A stretch of DNA of 64,000 bases, from assembly GCA_964637165.1 (NCBI GenBank), contig CAZWVI010000010.1:1-64000 (forward strand), in the 5' to 3' direction. Below the pieces are notes generated by a model that saw only the letters and a program-made list of their open reading frames with translations, was not told the origin of the DNA and did no database searches. The stretch comes from CAZWVI01 sp964637165. GTDB taxonomy: Bacteria > Planctomycetota > UBA1135. A program made the translations under genes and the position numbers. Below, piece by piece: positions 43,180-52,774 of this stretch (positions within the stretch are counted from its first letter, which is position 1; each line of letters starts with the position of its first letter).

Positions 43180-44508
43180 TTGAACGGTAAATATAAATTA
43201 AAAGTCCACGGAAAAACCATTATTCAAACGTCAAAAACTCTTTCTCTCTCAACGGGCAAGGATCACCATGAGACTATTGAAGTCGGTTTTGGCGTGGACC
43301 TTAAGCTCACCTTTCAATCACCCACTGGAGCGCCGATTAAAAATTTGCGCGTTGGACTGAACACTCACGATAAAGCGCTTGCGAACATAAACCTAAGAAA
43401 AAGCCGCGGGCAAACTGACAGCAATGGTGAACTTATTTTGCACGGAATTTCTCCTGGGAATTACCTTATTCAACACGGAGACGATTCCAACCCCAAAAAC
43501 CGTTATGTGCGGGCAACCAAATCGATGGTGAGAGAACTTGCTGACAGTGGAGTGCCAATAAGCCTGTTAAGTGGCGAGGATGTAGACCGTCTGATTGTTT
43601 TGGACGACATTGCTAACATCCGAGTACTGGTATTGTCCAAAGGTAAAGCAGTCGCCAATGCCAAGGTAGCCCTTGACCCATTTCCGGAGTTCACACCTGG
43701 GGTGGCACAAATTTCTTATGGCCGCCATCAAAATACTGCCAATACTGACGGGGCTGGCATCCACAAATTTTACACAATGAAACCTGGCCGCTACAAACTG
43801 GCGGCAAGTCGCACCGAGGGAAGCCCAGAGACAATTATGGTCATCGAATTGCTGAGTGGCGACCAGGACGCAAATATCGAACTTGCTAGTGGGCAAGTTC
43901 TTGGCAGCGTGGCCGGCAGTGGTGGTTTACTCGCCGGCGCCACTGTCATTTTGGCCACCAGCAGTAGCCCCGAAACACTTGCCAAAAACTCCAAATTGGA
44001 CTTTTCAAAGTTTCCGATCCGGCGTGGACGCGGTGGGCGTAGCCGTGGGCGAATTAGCTCAAACAGCAGCAAAATTGGTTGCAACAGCACTCGCACAGAC
44101 GGTAGCGGTCATTTCAGCTTCACTAATGTCGATTCAGGGTGGCATACTGTTAGCGTAACCAACGATGCATACATGACTTACAAGTCGGAGCCCTTTTTAC
44201 AAGATGGTCGTAGCCTAATCGAGCTCAAACTAATTCAGTTGGAGCCGGCCGCGACTCTGTCCGGAATGATCACCAGATTGAACACAGCCACACCGAATAA
44301 TCGGTGGTTTCCCCCAGATCTCATCCTCGAGATGAAGGATGCAAAATATTCGACTTCGGTCACCATTGGCGACGACAATAACTACTTCAAGGGAAGCTTG
44401 AGTCCGGGATTTTATCGAATTCGCATGCCTCAGGAAGACCCACCTTTTGAGAGTGAATGGTTCAAAGTCGGACTTGGAAAAAACCAAAAAGACATCGTCT
44501 TACCCTAG
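43180..44508 (+). CDS. carboxypeptidase-regulatory-like domain protein, second part of the split gene
   Basis: This frame continues the preceding one in register (43180 minus 41710 is a multiple of three). It can only start at a TTG with no ribosome-binding site, so a separate start is doubtful. It carries more beta-sandwich repeats (DLKLTFQSPTGAPIKNLRV, IRVLVLSKGKAVANAKVAL, LGSVAGSGGLLAGATVIL, ATLSGMITRLNTATP). If the TAG is a true mutation, this half is not made. If it is read through or a sequencing error, the whole is a 932-residue protein. Confidence 0.7.
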   Translation: MNGKYKLKVHGKTIIQTSKTLSLSTGKDHHETIEVGFGVDLKLTFQSPTGAPIKNLRVGLNTHDKALANINLRKSRGQTDSNGELILHGISPGNYLIQHGDDSNPKNRYVRATKSMVRELADSGVPISLLSGEDVDRLIVLDDIANIRVLVLSKGKAVANAKVALDPFPEFTPGVAQISYGRHQNTANTDGAGIHKFYTMKPGRYKLAASRTEGSPETIMVIELLSGDQDANIELASGQVLGSVAGSGGLLAGATVILATSSSPETLAKNSKLDFSKFPIRRGRGGRSRGRISSNSSKIGCNSTRTDGSGHFSFTNVDSGWHTVSVTNDAYMTYKSEPFLQDGRSLIELKLIQLEPAATLSGMITRLNTATPNNRWFPPDLILEMKDAKYSTSVTIGDDNNYFKGSLSPGFYRIRMPQEDPPFESEWFKVGLGKNQKDIVLP

Positions 44509-44606
44509 TTATCAAAGCTGGCAGAGATTACTACAATCCACAGCTAAAGTCCCTCCCGCACCCCCCAGTGGGGAGAGGTTCAATTACCCCAAATTCACCC
44601 TCCCTG

Positions 44607-45944
44607 ATGAGTGTCACAACCATCCGCAAAGGCTTCAACATCCCGCTCCCAGGCGCGGTGACCGACCACGTAATTGTGGACGGCCCGGCTATTAAGCAGG
44701 TCGCGTTGAAACCTCAGGAAGCTCATGGCATTAAGGTCAAGATGTTGGTGCAAGAAGGTGATGTCGTAAAAATCGGCAGCCCACTTTTTTGTGACAAACG
44801 CGACCCTGATGTTTTCTTCACTTCACCCGGCGCTGGCAAGGTCGCGGCCATTAACCGCGGCGATAAACGCTTGGCGCTCTCCGTGGTCATTAATCTTGCT
44901 GACGATCAACACGCTGACTTTGGCAAGCTAGCATTTGGCGATGCCGGTCAAGTTGCAAGTTCTTTGCAGCGCACTGGACTCTGGACTTTATTGCGCCAAC
45001 GACCATTCGATAAAGTTGCCGAATCAACGGCCGCTCCGTCTTCACTTTTTGTCACTTGCACTGACACCCACCCACTGGCGGCCCCGCCGCTAGCAATTCT
45101 TGCTGGCCGCGAAGAAGAATTTAAGGCCGGACTTCAAGTGTTGCGCAAGCTAGCACCTCAAACGTTTATGTGCACGGCCCCCGGCGATGACTGGTCGGCC
45201 ATGGAAGTTGATGGCGTTAATCAACATAAGTTTAGTGGTCCGCATCCGGCAGGAAATCCTGGCGTTCACATCAATGCACTTGACCCAGTCAGCAGCAAAA
45301 AAACTGTTTGGAATATTGGATTCCAAGAAGTCGCCGAAATTGGCCACCTAGTAAAAACTGGACAATTACCAGTTTCAAGGGTGTTTGCGGCCGTTGGACC
45401 AGCCTTTGACAAGCCAACATTGGTCCGCACACGCCGCGGAGTTTCAACTTCGGAATTACTTGCGGCACATAATTTAACTGGTAAATTACGCGCGGTGGCC
45501 GGTTCGGCTTTAAGTGGCGACGGTGCCACTCCTGGTTCGCCAACCGCTTTCATGGGTTGTCGCGACAACCAAATGTGCGTGCTCAATGACGACCCACAAA
45601 AAGAACTTTTGGGGTGGGCGAATCCAATTGGAAGTCGCCACACTTTCACCAACACTGCGCTAATTAAATTCTTCCGCTCGCGCCACAAATTCGACACCGA
45701 CTTAAACGGTGGTCATCGCGCAATTGTCCCGCTCGGAAATTGGGAAGAAGTAATGCCCATGGACATCATGCCAACCCACCTTATTAAGGCCCTTGCCGCT
45801 GGCGATTTAGAAATGGCCGAGAAGTTAGGTGTACTAGAAGTTGCTGAAGAAGATTTAGCTTTGTGCGAATATTTGGATCAATCTAAAACTGAAGTTACCG
45901 CCCTACTGCGCGCCATGTTAACTCGAATTGAAAAGGAGGGCTGA
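44607..45944 (+). CDS. nqrA: Na+-translocating NADH-quinone reductase subunit A
   Basis: About 445 residues from the ATG at 44607, matching the usual NqrA length; the open frame extends 150 bases upstream without family similarity. It starts IRKGFNIPLPGA, has the barrel-sandwich segment VQEGDVVKIGSPLF with FTSPGAGKV, and DTHPLAAPP and NPGVHINALDPV. NqrA is the peripheral subunit on the cytosolic side and lies near the quinone site. It is the first gene of a seven-gene operon; 98 bases upstream separate it from the split gene. AGGAGG at its 3' end is the ribosome-binding site of nqrB. Confidence 0.96.
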   Translation: MSVTTIRKGFNIPLPGAVTDHVIVDGPAIKQVALKPQEAHGIKVKMLVQEGDVVKIGSPLFCDKRDPDVFFTSPGAGKVAAINRGDKRLALSVVINLADDQHADFGKLAFGDAGQVASSLQRTGLWTLLRQRPFDKVAESTAAPSSLFVTCTDTHPLAAPPLAILAGREEEFKAGLQVLRKLAPQTFMCTAPGDDWSAMEVDGVNQHKFSGPHPAGNPGVHINALDPVSSKKTVWNIGFQEVAEIGHLVKTGQLPVSRVFAAVGPAFDKPTLVRTRRGVSTSELLAAHNLTGKLRAVAGSALSGDGATPGSPTAFMGCRDNQMCVLNDDPQKELLGWANPIGSRHTFTNTALIKFFRSRHKFDTDLNGGHRAIVPLGNWEEVMPMDIMPTHLIKALAAGDLEMAEKLGVLEVAEEDLALCEYLDQSKTEVTALLRAMLTRIEKEG

Positions 45945-45945
45945 A

Positions 45946-47109
45946 ATGTTGCGCTCTATGTTTGATAAGCTCGCGCCACTTTTTGAAAAAGGTGGCAAAT
46001 TTGAAAAGTATTACCCGCTCTTTGAAGCAGGTGAGTCTTTTATCTACACCCCCGCCAAGGCCACCCACACTGGTCCTCATGTTCGCGATGGACTTGACCT
46101 AAAACGCGCAATGATGACGGTGGTAATCGCCCTCATACCTGCGACCTTATGGTCACTTTATAACGCTGGGATGCAGGCGCAAATCGCCAGCGGGGTTTCA
46201 CCTGACGCGATCCAATGCACCAGCGCATTACTGGACGGCCTCTTAATCTTCATGCCGATTTACATCGTCACGATGGCCGCTGGTGGAATGATTGAAACAA
46301 TCTTTGCAATCGTGCGCAAACACGAAATCAATGAAGGCTTCTTGGTGACTTCACTGCTGTTTCCATTAATTGTCCCGCCGAGTATCCCACTCTGGCAGGT
46401 GGCGCTTGGAATTGGCTTTGGAGTGTTGGTCGGCAAAGAAATTTTTGGCGGAACCGGAATGAACATTCTCAACCCCGCGCTTACTGGTCGCGCCTTCTTG
46501 TTCTTCGCCTACCCGGGACAAATTTCTGGCGACGAAGTTTGGGTCGCTGGCAAAGAGCAATGGGTAGACGGCTTTTCTGGCGCCACCCCATTGGCGAACT
46601 TCTACACTGACGGCGCCGGCGCACTCACCGACTTAAATTGGATGGACGCTTTCATCGGCAGTATTCCTGGTTCAATGGGAGAAGTCAGCACGCTCGCTTG
46701 TTTAATCGGCGCGGTCATCTTAATTATTTCCAAAGTTGGATCATGGCGCATCATGGCCGGCTCGCTAATCGGTTTGATTGGCATGAGTTACTTACTCAAC
46801 TGGTTGTCGCCAACACCCGAACACTACATGGCAATTCCATGGCACTGGCATTTGGCGGTTGGCGGTTTTGCTTTTGGCGCAGTCTTTATGGCCACCGACC
46901 CCGTTTCTGCAGCGCAAACCAATCGTGGCAAGTGGATTTACGGTTTCATGATTGGATTGTTATGCGTGTTAGTGCGCGTGCTTAACCCCGCCTATCCCGA
47001 AGGCATGATGCTCGCCATCTTGTTCATGAACATTTTCGCACCAGTCATTGACTACTACGTAGTTAAAGCAAACATTAAACGCCGGGAGCTTCGCTGTGGA
47101 ATTCAGTAA
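45946..47109 (+). CDS. nqrB: Na+-translocating NADH-quinone reductase subunit B
   Basis: About 387 residues from the ATG at 45946, one base after nqrA and preceded by AGGAGG. This is an integral membrane subunit with about ten helices, a main part of the sodium channel. It carries FMN bound through a phosphoester to Thr in DGFSGATPLANF (about residue 212). FGGTGMNILNPAL and FMATDPVSAAQTNRGKW are conserved RnfD/NqrB segments. The gene ends inside the start of nqrC. Confidence 0.97.
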   Translation: MLRSMFDKLAPLFEKGGKFEKYYPLFEAGESFIYTPAKATHTGPHVRDGLDLKRAMMTVVIALIPATLWSLYNAGMQAQIASGVSPDAIQCTSALLDGLLIFMPIYIVTMAAGGMIETIFAIVRKHEINEGFLVTSLLFPLIVPPSIPLWQVALGIGFGVLVGKEIFGGTGMNILNPALTGRAFLFFAYPGQISGDEVWVAGKEQWVDGFSGATPLANFYTDGAGALTDLNWMDAFIGSIPGSMGEVSTLACLIGAVILIISKVGSWRIMAGSLIGLIGMSYLLNWLSPTPEHYMAIPWHWHLAVGGFAFGAVFMATDPVSAAQTNRGKWIYGFMIGLLCVLVRVLNPAYPEGMMLAILFMNIFAPVIDYYVVKANIKRRELRCGIQ

Positions 47110-47854
47110 TAAATACACCGCCGGTTTCGCACTGATCATCTGTTTAGTTTGTTCATTGCTAGTATCGGGCTTCGCGGTCGGTTTAAAAGATCGCCAAGTT
47201 GCCAATCAACGCCTCGACAAACAACGTAACATTTTGGTTGTCGCTGGCCTTGCTGAAACATCTTCAGTTTCTCGCGAGCAAGTTGAAAAATTGTTCAATG
47301 AAATTAAAACCTATAAAGTTAATCGCCTAAGTGGTGCGATTGAAGGTGAAGCCATTTTCGGCGAATACGATGTAGTCAAGGCTGCAAAAGATCCTAGCCA
47401 AGCTGAAACAGGCATCAAAAACAAAGCTGGGGTAAGTTGCTTGCCGAACACCCTGGAGGTTTACCAAGTAACCGCCAAAGGCAAAGAATGCTGGATTCTG
47501 CCGATTTGGGGCAACGGGCTTTGGTCTACCCTCTACGGCTACATTTGCCTCGAACCTGACTTCAACACGGTTAAAGGAATTACTTACTACTCGCACGGAG
47601 AGACCCCCGGTCTTGGCGGAGAAGTCGACAACCCCAAGTGGAAAGCACTTTGGAGTGGCAAACAAATCGATGCCGACCAAAACGGTCCAGCCTTAACCGT
47701 GGTTAAGAAAGGACAAGTTAAAGATTCACTCCACCAAGTTGATGGTTTATCCGGCGCGACAATTACCAGCGTCGCGGTTGGCCACATGATTCAACTATGG
47801 TTTGGCGACCTTGCTTATGGACCATTCCTAAACTCACAAAAGGCGGCAATGTAA
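47096..47854 (+). CDS. nqrC: Na+-translocating NADH-quinone reductase subunit C
   Basis: This 252-residue protein starts at GTG 47096, overlapping nqrB by 14 bases. One N-terminal membrane helix (AGFALIICLVCSLLVSGFAV) anchors a periplasmic domain. The covalent FMN site is DGLSGATITS, with the second Thr as attachment residue, modified by ApbE encoded at the end of the operon. ITYYSHGETPGLGGEV is the conserved FMN-domain segment. Confidence 0.96.
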   Translation: MEFSNKYTAGFALIICLVCSLLVSGFAVGLKDRQVANQRLDKQRNILVVAGLAETSSVSREQVEKLFNEIKTYKVNRLSGAIEGEAIFGEYDVVKAAKDPSQAETGIKNKAGVSCLPNTLEVYQVTAKGKECWILPIWGNGLWSTLYGYICLEPDFNTVKGITYYSHGETPGLGGEVDNPKWKALWSGKQIDADQNGPALTVVKKGQVKDSLHQVDGLSGATITSVAVGHMIQLWFGDLAYGPFLNSQKAAM

Positions 47855-48477
47855 TGGATAAGAAAACCAAAAAAATCCTGGTTGATCCACTGCACATCAA
47901 CAACCCGATTACCTTGCAGGTTTTGGGGATTTGCTCAGCGCTAGCAGTAACCACCAAATTGGAAACTGCACTGGTGATGTCAGCAGCGTTGACTTTCGTG
48001 CTGGTGTTCTCAAACATGGCGATTTCGGCAATCCGCAATCGTATTCCAAGTAGCGTGCGCATCATTGTGCAATTGGCAATCATCGCTTCCCTGGTTATTG
48101 TTGCCGACCAAATCATGCGCGCCTTTATCTACGACGTATCGAAACAACTTTCGGTTTACGTTGGATTGATTATTACCAACTGCATCGTAATGGGCCGCGC
48201 CGAAGCTTTCGCAATGGCTAACCCAGTTGGAAAATCAGCAATCGACGGACTGGGTAACTCTTTAGGGTACTCAGCAATCCTCATCATCGTGGCATTCTTC
48301 CGCGAACTACTTGGTTCTGGAACTTTGTTCGGCATCGAAATAATGCAAACCGTAAACAACGGTGGGTGGTACCAACCAAATGGTTTAATGGTGTTAGCAC
48401 CTGGTGCGTTTTTCATCATCGGCATCATCATTTGGGTGGAGCGAACATTCAGCCCCGAACTTAACGAGGAGGAATAA
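47854..48477 (+). CDS. nqrD: Na+-translocating NADH-quinone reductase subunit D
   Basis: About 207 residues from the ATG at 47854, which shares one base with the nqrC stop (TAATG). It is an integral membrane protein with six helices. NNPITLQVLGICSALAVT and VGLIITNCIVMGRAEAFA hold the Cys residues that bind the intramembrane iron centre with NqrE. GSGTLFGIEIM and the C-terminal WVERTFSPELNEEE are typical. Confidence 0.97.
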   Translation: MDKKTKKILVDPLHINNPITLQVLGICSALAVTTKLETALVMSAALTFVLVFSNMAISAIRNRIPSSVRIIVQLAIIASLVIVADQIMRAFIYDVSKQLSVYVGLIITNCIVMGRAEAFAMANPVGKSAIDGLGNSLGYSAILIIVAFFRELLGSGTLFGIEIMQTVNNGGWYQPNGLMVLAPGAFFIIGIIIWVERTFSPELNEEE

Positions 48478-48479
48478 CA

Positions 48480-49091
48480 ATGGAATTAGTAAACATTTTC
48501 CTCAAGTCAATGTTCGTCGAGAACATGGCGCTGGCCTTCTTCTTGGGCATGTGCTCATTTTTGGCGGTTTCCAAAAAAGTGGAAACGGCGATGGGTCTCG
48601 GAGCAGCAGTCACCTTTGTACTTTTAGTAACTACTCCGCTAAACAATTTAATTTACACCTACTTACTTAAGGAAGGTGCGCTAAGTTGGATTGGCCCGCA
48701 GTTTGCCGAAGTCGATTTGTCCTTCCTTGGATTTATCGCTTACATCGCCACAATTGCGGCAATGGTGCAAATTGTTGAAATGACCGTCGACAAGTTCGCG
48801 CCCAAACTTTACTCAGCGTTGGGAGTTTTCCTACCTTTGATTGCGGTTAACTGTGCGATTCTAGGCGCGTCACTTTTCATGGCGCAACGCGAGTACAACC
48901 TTGCCGAGAGTACCGTGTACGGCATCGGCTCAGGCCTTGGCTGGTGGATGGCCATCGTGGCGCTAGCCGCTGTGCGCGAAAAACTGAAATACTCCAACGT
49001 TCCATATGCCCTGCGAGGCCTCGGAATTACTTTCATGATTACCGGTCTAATGGCCATGGGATTCATGCTGTTTAGCGGCATACAACTTTAA
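48480..49091 (+). CDS. nqrE: Na+-translocating NADH-quinone reductase subunit E
   Basis: This 203-residue six-helix membrane subunit pairs with NqrD in inverted topology. Key segments are VENMALAFFLGMCSFLAVSKK and LIAVNCAILGASLFM, with the Cys residues of the shared iron site. AGGAGG lies just before the start, inside the end of nqrD. The length equals the family norm (about 200). Confidence 0.97.
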   Translation: MELVNIFLKSMFVENMALAFFLGMCSFLAVSKKVETAMGLGAAVTFVLLVTTPLNNLIYTYLLKEGALSWIGPQFAEVDLSFLGFIAYIATIAAMVQIVEMTVDKFAPKLYSALGVFLPLIAVNCAILGASLFMAQREYNLAESTVYGIGSGLGWWMAIVALAAVREKLKYSNVPYALRGLGITFMITGLMAMGFMLFSGIQL

Positions 49092-49099
49092 GAGGCAAC

Positions 49100-50335
49100 A
49101 TGGACTACAACACTATTGGCTTAGGCGTTCTCATGTTCTCCATCGTCGTAATGGCGATGGTCGCGCTACTACTGTGGGCGAAAAGTAAATTGGTTCAATC
49201 GGGACCAGTTTGCATTACCGTAAACGAAGACGAAGATAAAGCGATGACTTGTTCGGCAGGTGGCAATCTGCTGACCACGCTGTCTTCGCAAAAGTTGTTC
49301 ATTCCTTCAGCCTGTGGCGGTGGCGGCACTTGCGGCCAATGCCGAGTGCAAATCCATGCTGGTGGTGGCGATTTGTTGCCAACTGAAGAAGGTCACATTA
49401 CTCGCGGTGACGCTAAGGAAAATTGGCGGCTCGCTTGTCAGGTGAAAGTTAAAGAAGATATGGCCATCGAAGTTGAGCCAGAAATCTTCTCGGTGAAAAA
49501 ATGGGAATGCGAAGTTATTTCCAACAACAACGTCGCAACTTTCATTAAGGAATTTGTGGTGCAATTACCCGAGGGCGAGAGCATTGACTACAAGTCGGGT
49601 GGTTATATTCAAATTGAAATCCCTGAGCACGATGTTAAATACGCCGATTACATTATCGGTGATGATTATCGTGAAGATTGGGACAAGTTTGACATGTGGC
49701 GTTATCGGTCACTAACCGACGAGCAGTGCGAACGCGCCTACTCGATGGCAAGTTACCCAGCCGAGGGTAATCGCATTATGTTGAACGTGCGTATTGCCTC
49801 GCCGCCACCGCGCGAACCTGAAGGGATTCCTCCGGGCAAGGGCTCGTCATACATCTTCGCGCAAAAACCTGGCGACAAAGTCACGATTTCTGGTCCTTAC
49901 GGTGAGTTTTTCCTAAAGGACAACGATCGCGAAATGGTCTTCATCGGTGGTGGTGCCGGAATGGCGCCCATGCGCTCGCATCTCATGCACTTATTCCGCA
50001 CGATGGAAAGTGATAAAAAGGTCAGTTTCTGGTATGGCGCGCGTTCGCTACGTGAAGCTTTTTACGTGGATGAATTTGACGCGATTGCGGAGAAGTTCCC
50101 GAACTTCAATTGGAATTTGGCACTGGATAATCCGCTGCCCGAGGACAACTGGACTGGTTACACCGGCTTCATTCACCAAGTTCTGCTTAAAGAGTACTTG
50201 AACACTCATCCGGCGCCGGAAGATTGCCAATACTACATGTGTGGTCCGCCAATGATGAACAAGGCCGTGATTGACATGTTGATTAATCTTGGCGTTGAAC
50301 CTGAAGACATCTTCTTAGATGACTTTGGCGGTTAA
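49100..50335 (+). CDS. nqrF: Na+-translocating NADH-quinone reductase subunit F
   Basis: This 411-residue subunit takes electrons from NADH. One N-terminal membrane helix is followed by a 2Fe-2S domain (CGGGGTCGQCRVQI, with the fourth Cys in RLACQV), the FAD-binding RAYSMASYP and the NADH-binding IGGGAGMAPMRSH, and a C-terminal CGPPMMNKAVIDML. It starts 8 bases after nqrE. Its end overlaps apbE by 17 bases. Confidence 0.97.
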   Translation: MDYNTIGLGVLMFSIVVMAMVALLLWAKSKLVQSGPVCITVNEDEDKAMTCSAGGNLLTTLSSQKLFIPSACGGGGTCGQCRVQIHAGGGDLLPTEEGHITRGDAKENWRLACQVKVKEDMAIEVEPEIFSVKKWECEVISNNNVATFIKEFVVQLPEGESIDYKSGGYIQIEIPEHDVKYADYIIGDDYREDWDKFDMWRYRSLTDEQCERAYSMASYPAEGNRIMLNVRIASPPPREPEGIPPGKGSSYIFAQKPGDKVTISGPYGEFFLKDNDREMVFIGGGAGMAPMRSHLMHLFRTMESDKKVSFWYGARSLREAFYVDEFDAIAEKFPNFNWNLALDNPLPEDNWTGYTGFIHQVLLKEYLNTHPAPEDCQYYMCGPPMMNKAVIDMLINLGVEPEDIFLDDFGG

Positions 50336-51386
50336 GACCTTGGCAATACTGGCGCTGCTGATGGCGGCGCCAGCATGTAGTGAGCAACTCGGCAAAAACC
50401 TCGCTGACGAAGGCGATGCGCAAATTGACGATTCAAGTCATCGCCTTACCGGACAAACTATGGGCACGGTTTGGCACGCGCGGGTGTGGTTGAAAGATGA
50501 CGTATCAGCTGAACAAGTTCGCATAGCAATTGCTGCCGCAGTTGACGAGATAGATGCTTTAATGTCCACCTACAAAGATGATTCCGATTTATCACGCTTC
50601 AACCGCGCGCCGGCCAATGTGTGGGTGGAAGTATCGCCACTAACTTTAGAAGTTGCCAAGCACAGTTTTGCGTTGGCCAAGCTAACTGACGGCGCTTTTG
50701 ATCCGACTGTCATGCCTTTAGTCGATGCCTGGTCATTCGGCCCAGGACCACGCCGCACCGACGCGCCCAGCCAAGAACGAATCGCCTCCGCCCTAAAGTT
50801 AGTTAATTGGAAGTTGCTTGAGTATCGAGATACTCCCCCATCTCTGCGTAAAAAAATTGCCGGCGTTGAATTAGATTTTTCAGCAATCGCCAAGGGCTTT
50901 GGTGCTGATTATTCTGCGACTGCGGCGCGAACTGCTGGCGCGACTGCCGCCTTAATTGAAGTCGGCGGAGAGTTGGTGGTCTTTGGGCAAAAGCCTAGGC
51001 AACAAGCTTGGAAGGTCGCAATCGAAAGCCCTAAAGCTGGAGATGATTGGGGCGCAGAATCTCAAGTGCTAGCGGTTTTGCCGGCCCCATCAGCACTGGC
51101 CACTTCAGGTAATTACCGCAATTGGCGAGAAGTCGATGGTGAAATAATTAGTCACACTATCGACCCGCGCAATGGTCTGCCGGTGCGCCATCAATTAATC
51201 TCGGCTAGCATTCAAGCGCCCGACTGCATGACCGCTGACGCACTCGCCACCGCCGCCATGGTGCTTGGCTCAGACCAGACCCGCGAACTTTTAGAGCAAC
51301 TCCCATCGGTGGAGTACTTCTTAATTATCAAACAAGGCGAGCACCTCACCACTGAGGCGAGTTCCGGTTTTCGCTTCGCCGAGTAA
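50319..51386 (+). CDS. apbE: FAD:protein FMN transferase ApbE, lipoprotein
   Basis: This 355-residue enzyme attaches FMN to Thr residues of NqrB and NqrC. The signal AILALLMAAPAC has a lipobox (APAC), so it is a lipoprotein at the periplasmic side of a membrane. Family segments are GQTMGTVWHARVW, GAFDPTVMPLVDAW, LDFSAIAKGFGADY, LIEVGGELVVFG and HTIDPRNGLPV, with a late DCMTADALATAAMVLG that carries the magnesium-binding Asp and Thr. The 17-base overlap with nqrF indicates translational coupling. Confidence 0.95.
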   Translation: MTLAVKTLAILALLMAAPACSEQLGKNLADEGDAQIDDSSHRLTGQTMGTVWHARVWLKDDVSAEQVRIAIAAAVDEIDALMSTYKDDSDLSRFNRAPANVWVEVSPLTLEVAKHSFALAKLTDGAFDPTVMPLVDAWSFGPGPRRTDAPSQERIASALKLVNWKLLEYRDTPPSLRKKIAGVELDFSAIAKGFGADYSATAARTAGATAALIEVGGELVVFGQKPRQQAWKVAIESPKAGDDWGAESQVLAVLPAPSALATSGNYRNWREVDGEIISHTIDPRNGLPVRHQLISASIQAPDCMTADALATAAMVLGSDQTRELLEQLPSVEYFLIIKQGEHLTTEASSGFRFAE

Positions 51387-51395
51387 GCCGAACGG

Positions 51396-52589
51396 CTACT
51401 GCACAATCGTCATAATCACCGCCGACAAGCGCGGGGAATTCCCAACGGTGCCGTCGAATTCATAGGCTTGCCACCAAATGCGGCCGCCGAGGTTGAGCGA
51501 ATGCGGCGCGGTCACAGTTGCGGCTCCTTCACCATTTGCATCGAGTTGAAATGGGAAACGATTAGGTGCCATTGTGTGCAAACTAACCAGCGGTTTTTGC
51601 AATCCAAAATCGACACCGAGCAATGGTGCGTTGGTCACTCCAGGACCTGCATCTGAATAAACCGGCACAACTTTGTGGTTGGGATTTCCCATGCTGATTG
51701 AAAAAGTTACCGGCTGCCCTGGTGACAGAGTAGTAATTTGAAAATCAGAAAGGTCATCGCCAGAATTATTTGGGTCGGATTCACCGCTGTCCACACGACC
51801 GTTGGAATTAATGTCCTCAACGCCATCGGGAGTTCCGCCATCATCGCTATCGGTATCGTCGGGACCCGTGGTAGTACTTGGGTCTGCGTCTGGAACAAAC
51901 ATAGCAAGGTCGGTTCCTGCGATGTTGTTGGCAGGGTCGCCCAGGATTGGGTTTGCTACTCCCGATTCGGTGCCGTCATTAATTCCATCATAATCAGAGT
52001 CGGCGTTCAGCGGATCGACTTTAGGATTTCCGTATTCATCGCCATCCGATATTCCATCGTCATCACTATCGCGATCACGTTTGTCAGTACCAATTTGATC
52101 TTCGCGGAAGTCGGCTAGACCATCTTGGTCGGTGTCATCGTCGGCGCGTAGATTGGGATCTGTTTCGCCAGCGTCAATTCGCCCATTGGAATTTAAATCT
52201 TCTTCGCCGTCGCTAATTCCTCCGCCATCGGTGTCGAAGGCGTTAACACTAGTAGTGGTACTTGGGTCAGCATCAGGAATGAATATCAAGGGGTCGGTAC
52301 CCTCAATATTGTTATTCGGGTCTCCCGGCAAACCAGCGGCAAAGCCGCGTTCAGTTCCGTCTTGAATTCCATCACCGTCAGTATCAATTAGTAGTGGGTC
52401 AAGTTTAGGAGAGACATATTCTTCACCATCGCCAATGCCATCATCATCGGTATCTTGGTCAAGCGGATCGGTACCAGCCTGGATTTCCTTGACATCAGCC
52501 AAGCCATCACCATCGGTATCTTGTAATGGAAGTTCACCAACTGTCGCACCGACGCTAGTTAGAAAAAGCAAAAAAAGCGTGTTAATCAT
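51396..52589 (-). CDS. secreted thrombospondin type-3-repeat protein
   Basis: This 397-residue protein has a signal peptide (MINTLFLLFLTSVGATVG) and about eight Asp-rich calcium motifs (DTDGDGLADV, DTDDDGIGDGEE, DTDGDGIQDG, DTDGGGISDGEED, DTDQDGLADF, DSDDDGISDGDE, DSDYDGINDG, DSDDGGTPDGVED), then a C-terminal beta domain with GGRIWWQAYEFDG. It should be a cell-surface or secreted calcium-binding protein. It is a full-length paralogue of the damaged gene at 3.1-4.0 kb. Its ATG directly follows the TAG of a gene remnant. Confidence 0.85.
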   Translation of the reverse strand: MINTLFLLFLTSVGATVGELPLQDTDGDGLADVKEIQAGTDPLDQDTDDDGIGDGEEYVSPKLDPLLIDTDGDGIQDGTERGFAAGLPGDPNNNIEGTDPLIFIPDADPSTTTSVNAFDTDGGGISDGEEDLNSNGRIDAGETDPNLRADDDTDQDGLADFREDQIGTDKRDRDSDDDGISDGDEYGNPKVDPLNADSDYDGINDGTESGVANPILGDPANNIAGTDLAMFVPDADPSTTTGPDDTDSDDGGTPDGVEDINSNGRVDSGESDPNNSGDDLSDFQITTLSPGQPVTFSISMGNPNHKVVPVYSDAGPGVTNAPLLGVDFGLQKPLVSLHTMAPNRFPFQLDANGEGAATVTAPHSLNLGGRIWWQAYEFDGTVGNSPRLSAVIMTIVQ

Positions 52590-52772
52590 CTATTTGAAGG
52601 GGTTGGAGCAGTGGCCAACTAAATCAACCACTTCACTAACAATAATAACAGGTTTTTCAATCTGTGACAGAAAATATTTCGTCTCCTCAGCGTTGAAATT
52701 CTCCTCGTGGATAATCTTATCCAACTCTTCGCTCTTTTTCGCGACAACGAAACGCGCCCACGCAGTTTGCTT
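52590..52772 (-). pseudogene. decayed gene remnant, HsdR C-terminus-like
   Basis: A 60-codon open frame without a start codon reads KQTAWARFVVAKKSEELDKI and continues IHEENFNAEETKYF, ending GHCSNPFK then TAG at 52590. The first half resembles the C-terminal region of type I restriction R subunits, where W..FV...K...LD.II.EE....E.T..F is common; the last 25 residues do not. It sits directly downstream of the nqrM stop and directly upstream of the repeat-protein ATG. The frame is unlikely to be translated. The similarity is from memory and weak. Confidence 0.35.
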
Positions 52773-52774
52773 AC

